Source: Acetatifactor sp. (lineage in GTDB: Bacteria; Bacillota; Clostridia; Lachnospirales; Lachnospiraceae). From it: a DNA stretch of 64,000 nucleotides. Both the position numbers and the translations under genes were made by a program. The stretch covers positions 1 to 64,000 of the forward strand of contig JAEEVF010000009.1 in NCBI GenBank assembly GCA_016290775.1, in the 5' to 3' direction. Of this stretch, positions 59,841-64,000 are shown one piece after another (the first letter of the stretch is position 1; every line of letters starts with the position of its first letter). A model generated the notes under the pieces. The model searched no databases and had not been told where the DNA came from. It saw only the letters and a list, made by a program, of their open reading frames with translations.

Positions 59841-61433
59841 ATGAAAGGGATCTTGAGAAGATCAATCTTGACGGCAGGAGCGGCGATGCTTGTGACGGCG
59901 CTTCTGGCGGGAGGCTGTGGCAGGCCGGGAAATGCCGCGAAGTCAGGCGGCGTGGACGGGGCCTCTGGAAAGGCTGGCTCTGCGCAGATGACGGATGGGA
60001 CTGCGATGGCGCAGGGATCATCGGACAGCACGCCTGCGCCCATGGCCACGTCGGAGCCGCAAATGATAGTGGAACAAACGCCGCAACCGACTCTTGAGCC
60101 GACGCCAATCCCCTCGGATTATATGATTCAGAAGGCCAACACGATCCTGGACGAAGAAAACAAGCTGGAGATCGACTTCGCTGCCCTTGCAGAGACTGAC
60201 AGCGGAACGTTCAAGAAGATTGATGAATATGTCGCATCCCTGGAGCCCTCTAGGAAAAATGGCATGACGGGGCTCTTTGCGGGCAAGAACCTGATCTTGA
60301 TCTCGGCGGAAGCATTTACCGCGGAAGTGATCAGGGAAGACCTTACGCCAACCCTTTATCGCCTTGCGACAAAGGGCATTCAATTTACGGATTTCTATCA
60401 GCCTGCAGGTGCAGGAACAACGGGCGGTGAGTGCCAAAACATTTTTGGTCTGTCTCCTGCACGGGCAGGCACTTCCGTGAAGGCCACGGCGACGTTCAAT
60501 AATTATTTCACCATGGGAAGTCAGCTGAACCGCCTTGGATACTTTGGAAAAGCCTATCACAACGGCAATTACACCACCTATGAGCGGGATAAGACGCACA
60601 ATAATCTGGGCTATTCGGAAGGCTTTATGGCATATGGGAACGGCATGGAGAAGTTTATCGTGCCGACTTGGCCGGAAAGCGATTATGACATGTTCGTGGG
60701 AACAATCCCGGATTATATTGATCAGGAGCATTTTAACGTCTATTACATGACGGTGAGCGGGCACAGTAATTATGGCTTCAAGAGCAATGCCATGGCAAAG
60801 AAGCACAAGGACCGCGTGGCAGACATGGAAGGATCGCAGGCGATCCGAGCATATGAAGCCGCAAACCTGGATTTCGAGGACGCTCTCACCTATCTGGTGG
60901 AACAGCTGGAGGAAAAAGGGATCGCTGATGACACCGTGATCGTGATCAGCGCGGACCATTATCCTTATGGCCTCGACGGCGGAACAAAGCCGCTTGGACA
61001 AATGCCTTACTTGTCCGAGCTTTACGGCTATGAGGTGAAAAACGTGCTTCAGAGGGATCATAACAGGCTCATTATCTGGTGCAGTTGCCTTGAGGACTAT
61101 GATCCCATCGTCGTGAGTTCGCCTGTTTGCAGCAATGATATTCTTCCGACGCTTTCAAATCTGTTCGGGACGGAGTGGGATTCGAGACTGCTCCCCGGAA
61201 GGGATGTGTTTTCAGACCTTCCCGCGCTGGCAATCCTGGACCGAAGCAATTGGAAAACGGACCTGGGAGTCTGCATCAAAGGAAAATTCAAGCCCTTTGA
61301 CGAGGAGGCACAGCTCCCTGAGAATTACGCAAAAACGATCAGCGCACAGGTTTCGAAAAAATATGAACTCAGTAAGAACTTGCTCAGCGAGGATTATTTC
61401 GGACATCTTTATGAGCTGGGACTTTTGAAATAG
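59841..61433 (+). CDS. LTA-synthase/sulfatase-like lipoprotein
   Basis: A 530-residue protein with lipobox LLAGGC (Cys26) and a Ser/Thr/Pro-rich linker (about 30-95). The alkaline-phosphatase/sulfatase-type domain (about 145-440) has LILISAEAF (Glu157, a metal ligand by LtaS analogy), the loop FYQPAGAGTTGGE with the Thr193/Thr194 nucleophile position, MTVSGHSNY and ISADHYPYG (Asp/His ligands). LtaS normally has five membrane helices; here they are replaced by a lipid anchor. It could transfer or release glycerol-phosphate or phosphoethanolamine groups on the surface. It follows larC by 60 bp. Confidence 0.82.
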   Translation: MKGILRRSILTAGAAMLVTALLAGGCGRPGNAAKSGGVDGASGKAGSAQMTDGTAMAQGSSDSTPAPMATSEPQMIVEQTPQPTLEPTPIPSDYMIQKANTILDEENKLEIDFAALAETDSGTFKKIDEYVASLEPSRKNGMTGLFAGKNLILISAEAFTAEVIREDLTPTLYRLATKGIQFTDFYQPAGAGTTGGECQNIFGLSPARAGTSVKATATFNNYFTMGSQLNRLGYFGKAYHNGNYTTYERDKTHNNLGYSEGFMAYGNGMEKFIVPTWPESDYDMFVGTIPDYIDQEHFNVYYMTVSGHSNYGFKSNAMAKKHKDRVADMEGSQAIRAYEAANLDFEDALTYLVEQLEEKGIADDTVIVISADHYPYGLDGGTKPLGQMPYLSELYGYEVKNVLQRDHNRLIIWCSCLEDYDPIVVSSPVCSNDILPTLSNLFGTEWDSRLLPGRDVFSDLPALAILDRSNWKTDLGVCIKGKFKPFDEEAQLPENYAKTISAQVSKKYELSKNLLSEDYFGHLYELGLLK

Positions 61434-61461
61434 CGAATGGAATTTCACGGAAAAGAAGCTC

Positions 61462-61515
61462 TTGACAAAGTTGGACTATAGTTATAGACTAAAAATGGGT
61501 CTATGATTATAGTCC
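61462..61515 (+). promoter_or_regulatory. Promoter with BlaI-type double operator
   Basis: TTGACA (61462-61467) and TAGACT (61485-61490) have a 17-bp spacer. Two dyads, CTATA-GT-TATAG (61476-61487) and CTAT-GATT-ATAG (61501-61512), are 25 bp apart and also form a near-perfect longer palindrome (61473-61489 with 61499-61515). This matches autoregulation by the BlaI-like repressor encoded next. Confidence 0.8.
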
Positions 61516-61583
61516 TTTTGTTGTCCAATTTTATTTTGAGTTATTATGAAAAAACGGCCTTAGGAAGAAAGGGTAGAAAAGAC

Positions 61584-61943
61584 ATGGAATATGCAAAGCT
61601 TTGTGACAGTGATTATCGTTTTATGTGCATCGTATGGGAGAGTGCTCCGGTGAATTCGGGAGAGCTGGTAAAGCTCTGTCAGGAAAAGCTTGGATGGAAA
61701 AAATCCACGACCTACACGGAGATCAAGAAGCTCTGCGAAAAGGGCTTCATCCAGAACGATGACGCAGTCGTAAGTGTCCTGATCCCCAAGGAGAAGGCAC
61801 AGGCGAAGGAGGCAGAATATTTTGTGGAGCGCACCTTCGAAAACTCCCTGCCGAGCTTTTTCGCTGCCTTCCTGGGTGGAAAGAAGCTGAGCAAGAAGGA
61901 AGCAAAGGCCCTGAAGAAGCTGATCGAAAAGCATCAGGAGTAG
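61584..61943 (+). CDS. BlaI/MecI-family transcriptional repressor
   Basis: A 119-residue repressor with a winged-helix domain (CDSDYRFMCIVWESAPVNSGELV ... KKSTTYTEIKKLCEKGFI) and a C-terminal dimerisation helix region (about 80-119). ATG 61584 is chosen because the winged helix begins right after it; upstream in-frame codons from 61503 lie within the operator. In the BlaI-BlaR1 paradigm the repressor is inactivated by proteolysis when the membrane sensor is triggered. The BlaR1-like gene begins 22 bp downstream. Confidence 0.9.
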   Translation: MEYAKLCDSDYRFMCIVWESAPVNSGELVKLCQEKLGWKKSTTYTEIKKLCEKGFIQNDDAVVSVLIPKEKAQAKEAEYFVERTFENSLPSFFAAFLGGKKLSKKEAKALKKLIEKHQE

Positions 61944-61965
61944 TGAAAGGATAAGGATTAGGCTA

Positions 61966-64000
61966 ATGACGGAACGGATCGCATGGTTTGTAAGTTCATA
62001 TGTTCAACGAAACCTCGCGCTGATCATCGTGATCCTGGCGGTGCTGCTGGTCAGGCTCCTAATGAAAAGGATGCCTAAGAAGCTGGTGTACTGTCTGTGG
62101 GCGATCGTTGGCATTCGCATGCTCGTCTCTTTTCAGATCCCGTCTCCCGTGAGCATTTATCAGCTCTTCCCTTGGGCAGATCCGAAGGCGTCGCTTTATG
62201 CAGGGACCACGCAACAGGGCGTTGAAGTGGCATTAGCGGATGAGGTAAATCCAGGTTCGGAGTTTATCCTGTCAAACCTTCCGGGATATGAAAGTACCGC
62301 GCAAGGCATGGTTCAGGGTGAGATTTGGCGGGATGAACAGCAGTCGGGAATTCAGGATGATCCTATGTCTTTAGATGGGCAGCAGCCAGAAATACTGGAC
62401 AATGCCATGTCTTTGGATGCGCAGACGGCGGAAGGAAGCCTTACATATCAAGGGCCTGGCGCAGATCCTCTAAAGGGAGAGACAATTGACATGGGTACGA
62501 TTGACGCAGTACAGGCGGATGAAGAGGCTGCCGCCGGGGTCATAAGCTCAGAGCTTTCGGGCATGGCGAGTATTGCAAGTGCAAGCGCTGAGAAAGAGCC
62601 TAGTGAAGGCATTGCGAATAAAGCAGGCGACATGTCTTCGATGATGGCGAAGCTGCAGGCTTTCGTTTGCGGTAACGCAAAGCCGATCTTTGCCGTGTGG
62701 CTTGCGGGAATGTTGGTTGTCTTTGGTATTGGCATGGCGTCCTATGCACGCATTAGGAGACTTGTGGGGCAGGCAGTGCTTCTCGAGGGAAATGTTTGGG
62801 AATGTGACGGGATTACAACGCCTTTTGTTCTTGGAATTGTACGACCAAGGATTTTTGTGCCCTTCCGTATGGAGGAGGAACATAAGAAATATGTCCTCGA
62901 ACATGAGCGGCAGCATGTAAAAAGGCTTGACCCTTTGACAAGGCTTCTCGCCTATGCACTGTTGGCAGTTTATTGGATGAATCCGCTTGTTTGGATCTCT
63001 TATGTTTGCTTTGTGCGCGATCAGGAAATGCGCTGCGATGAGGCGGTTCTTTCTAGTTTTGGAGCGGAAAGCAAGAAGGGCTACGGACTAACGCTTCTTG
63101 CCTTCGCGACGGAGCAGCGTTTTGTTGGCTTCTCTCCCGTAGCCTTTGGGGAAAGCGACGCAGAAAAGCGGATCAAGAATGTATTAAACTACAAGAAACC
63201 TGGATTTTGGGCAGTACTTGCGGCTGTCCTGATCTTGCTTTTCGTAGCCATTGTATGTCTGACCTCGGCGAAGAACAAGAAGGATGCGAAGGAGCAGGAC
63301 GGGCAGTCGCAGACGGAGAGCACGCAAAGCGATACAGATACCGAAAGCAAGCAGGAGGCGGAAAAAGACGTGGAAGATCAAATCATCTATCAGTCCAGTG
63401 TTTTCGCGGATCTTGACGGCGACGGCGTAAAAGAACAGATTCAGATCACGGACTATATTTCCGGAAAATCGCAATTAAAGACCAATATTCAGGGCAAGGC
63501 CATTGACGAGCTTACGCTGCAAAGTGTGCAAATGATCCGCACGGACGGGGAAGCCTTTGACCTTACAGGCGACGGATGCGAGGAACTCATCCTGCTCCAG
63601 AGCAGTCCCATGCTGGCAAGCACCTACAATTGGCCCGGGGATTTGACCGTCCTTCAGGTAAAGGATGGAGCCTGGAGGCAACTAAGTGACAGGTTCATCT
63701 TCGCTGAGCACGGAACGCCGACTTATCAGGAATCCTTTCCCAAAAGGTTCACGGACGGCATTTGTGTTGGTGTTCGGATCGAACAGACTAGGGACGGGTC
63801 GGTGCTTCGGCTTCTTTATCCCCGTAATCTTGAAGTATCGCACGGCATGGACGGCGTGCTTCGCATGGATTGCATCTATCAGGGCGGACAGGAAGAGGGT
63901 TGGTTTGTAAAATATGTGTTTGAGGGCCATGATTACATGCGTAAACGCTACAGGGCTGCGGGAACCCCGCTTACCTTTTCCATTTTGGTCGGGGATGAGC
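61966..64000 (+). CDS. BlaR1-like M56 metallopeptidase sensor, partial (3' end outside window)
   Basis: The frame from ATG 61966 stays open to the window end (678 codons). Two N-terminal helices are followed by an extracytoplasmic low-complexity region (about 70-225), a helix near 240-258, the M56 peptidase domain with zinc motif HERQH (313-317) and QEMRCDEAVL, another helix near 420, then a Ser/Thr/Glu-rich linker. The C-terminal domain starts with FADLDGDGVKEQIQI, an FG-GAP/VCBS-like element. The penicillin-binding sensor domain of true BlaR1 is absent from the visible part, so the ligand is probably not a beta-lactam. It pairs with the upstream repressor. Confidence 0.88.
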   Translation, partial: MTERIAWFVSSYVQRNLALIIVILAVLLVRLLMKRMPKKLVYCLWAIVGIRMLVSFQIPSPVSIYQLFPWADPKASLYAGTTQQGVEVALADEVNPGSEFILSNLPGYESTAQGMVQGEIWRDEQQSGIQDDPMSLDGQQPEILDNAMSLDAQTAEGSLTYQGPGADPLKGETIDMGTIDAVQADEEAAAGVISSELSGMASIASASAEKEPSEGIANKAGDMSSMMAKLQAFVCGNAKPIFAVWLAGMLVVFGIGMASYARIRRLVGQAVLLEGNVWECDGITTPFVLGIVRPRIFVPFRMEEEHKKYVLEHERQHVKRLDPLTRLLAYALLAVYWMNPLVWISYVCFVRDQEMRCDEAVLSSFGAESKKGYGLTLLAFATEQRFVGFSPVAFGESDAEKRIKNVLNYKKPGFWAVLAAVLILLFVAIVCLTSAKNKKDAKEQDGQSQTESTQSDTDTESKQEAEKDVEDQIIYQSSVFADLDGDGVKEQIQITDYISGKSQLKTNIQGKAIDELTLQSVQMIRTDGEAFDLTGDGCEELILLQSSPMLASTYNWPGDLTVLQVKDGAWRQLSDRFIFAEHGTPTYQESFPKRFTDGICVGVRIEQTRDGSVLRLLYPRNLEVSHGMDGVLRMDCIYQGGQEEGWFVKYVFEGHDYMRKRYRAAGTPLTFSILVGDE

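Noticed and set aside
1..64000. tRNA or rRNA genes and integrase attachment sites
   Set aside because: Intergenic regions were read for cloverleaf-type GGTTCGAATC arms and rRNA motifs; none was convincing. A tRNAscan-SE and Rfam run would settle this.

Overview
The window looks like chromosomal DNA of a low- to mid-GC clostridial Firmicute, most likely a gut Lachnospiraceae. This is inferred from a T-box-controlled thrS, BceRS/BceAB-like and LytTR two-component systems, an OhrR-type regulator, a T(G/T)GACA/TATAAT promoter style with strong AGGAGG ribosome sites, and GGDTP-type surface repeats with a PxTxD tail. No rRNA, tRNA, CRISPR array, complete insertion sequence or phage gene was recognised. 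Base composition was not computed.

Layout. 1-8 kb: the 3' end of a giant GGDTP-repeat surface protein, a hypoxanthine-DNA glycosylase, a zinc-ribbon membrane protein, a LytS/LytTR-type sensor and regulator with a YiiX-like hydrolase, and a TIM-barrel protein. 8.4-20 kb: a small double-glycine-leader peptide gene, then a long envelope block of MoxR, DUF58 and transglutaminase genes. From an internal promoter this continues with an ExbB-like channel protein, an ExbD-like protein, two more proteins that appear to carry ExbD-like extracytoplasmic domains, an OB-fold secreted protein, a DUF3298 lipoprotein and an esterase. 20-24.5 kb (minus strand): a heterodimeric ABC exporter and a membrane protein. 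24.6-32.1 kb: response regulator, kinase, ABC ATPase, FtsX permease and serine hydrolase, with phased operator-like repeats before the ATPase gene. 32.2-36.9 kb: a CDF metal exporter, a peroxide module (glutathione peroxidase, OhrR, thioredoxin), a structured 23-codon mini-gene and a PF09818 ATPase. 37-39.4 kb: ECF sigma factor, anti-sigma factor and DUF4097 lipoprotein.

39.4-49.5 kb: a GH10 xylanase (minus), an FMN-dependent hydroxy-acid oxidase-like enzyme and a TIM-barrel isomerase, an SPFH/ribbon-helix-helix/small-membrane-protein operon (minus), an XRE-TPR regulator overlapping an ABC exporter, and T-box-thrS. 49.5-56.3 kb: another ABC exporter (minus) and a second two-component/ABC/FtsX module whose kinase has no membrane segments. 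56.4-59.8 kb: nickel-pincer cofactor genes larE, larB and larC with a Dabb-domain gene between larB and larC, and no larA. 59.8-64 kb: a sulfatase/LTA-synthase-like lipoprotein and a BlaI/BlaR1-type pair with a clear operator; the BlaR1-like gene runs off the right edge.

A family of palindromic repeats built on GTGCCA(A/G)TGGGGACGGTTCTTTTTG occurs five times between 34.6 and 49.5 kb, always between genes. The most promising candidate for an undescribed system is the 8.9-19.9 kb envelope block, which couples a MoxR-DUF58-transglutaminase set to an ExbB/ExbD-type ion channel and several ExbD-like domains in a presumably single-membrane organism. The second is the structured mini-gene at 34.8-35.0 kb.
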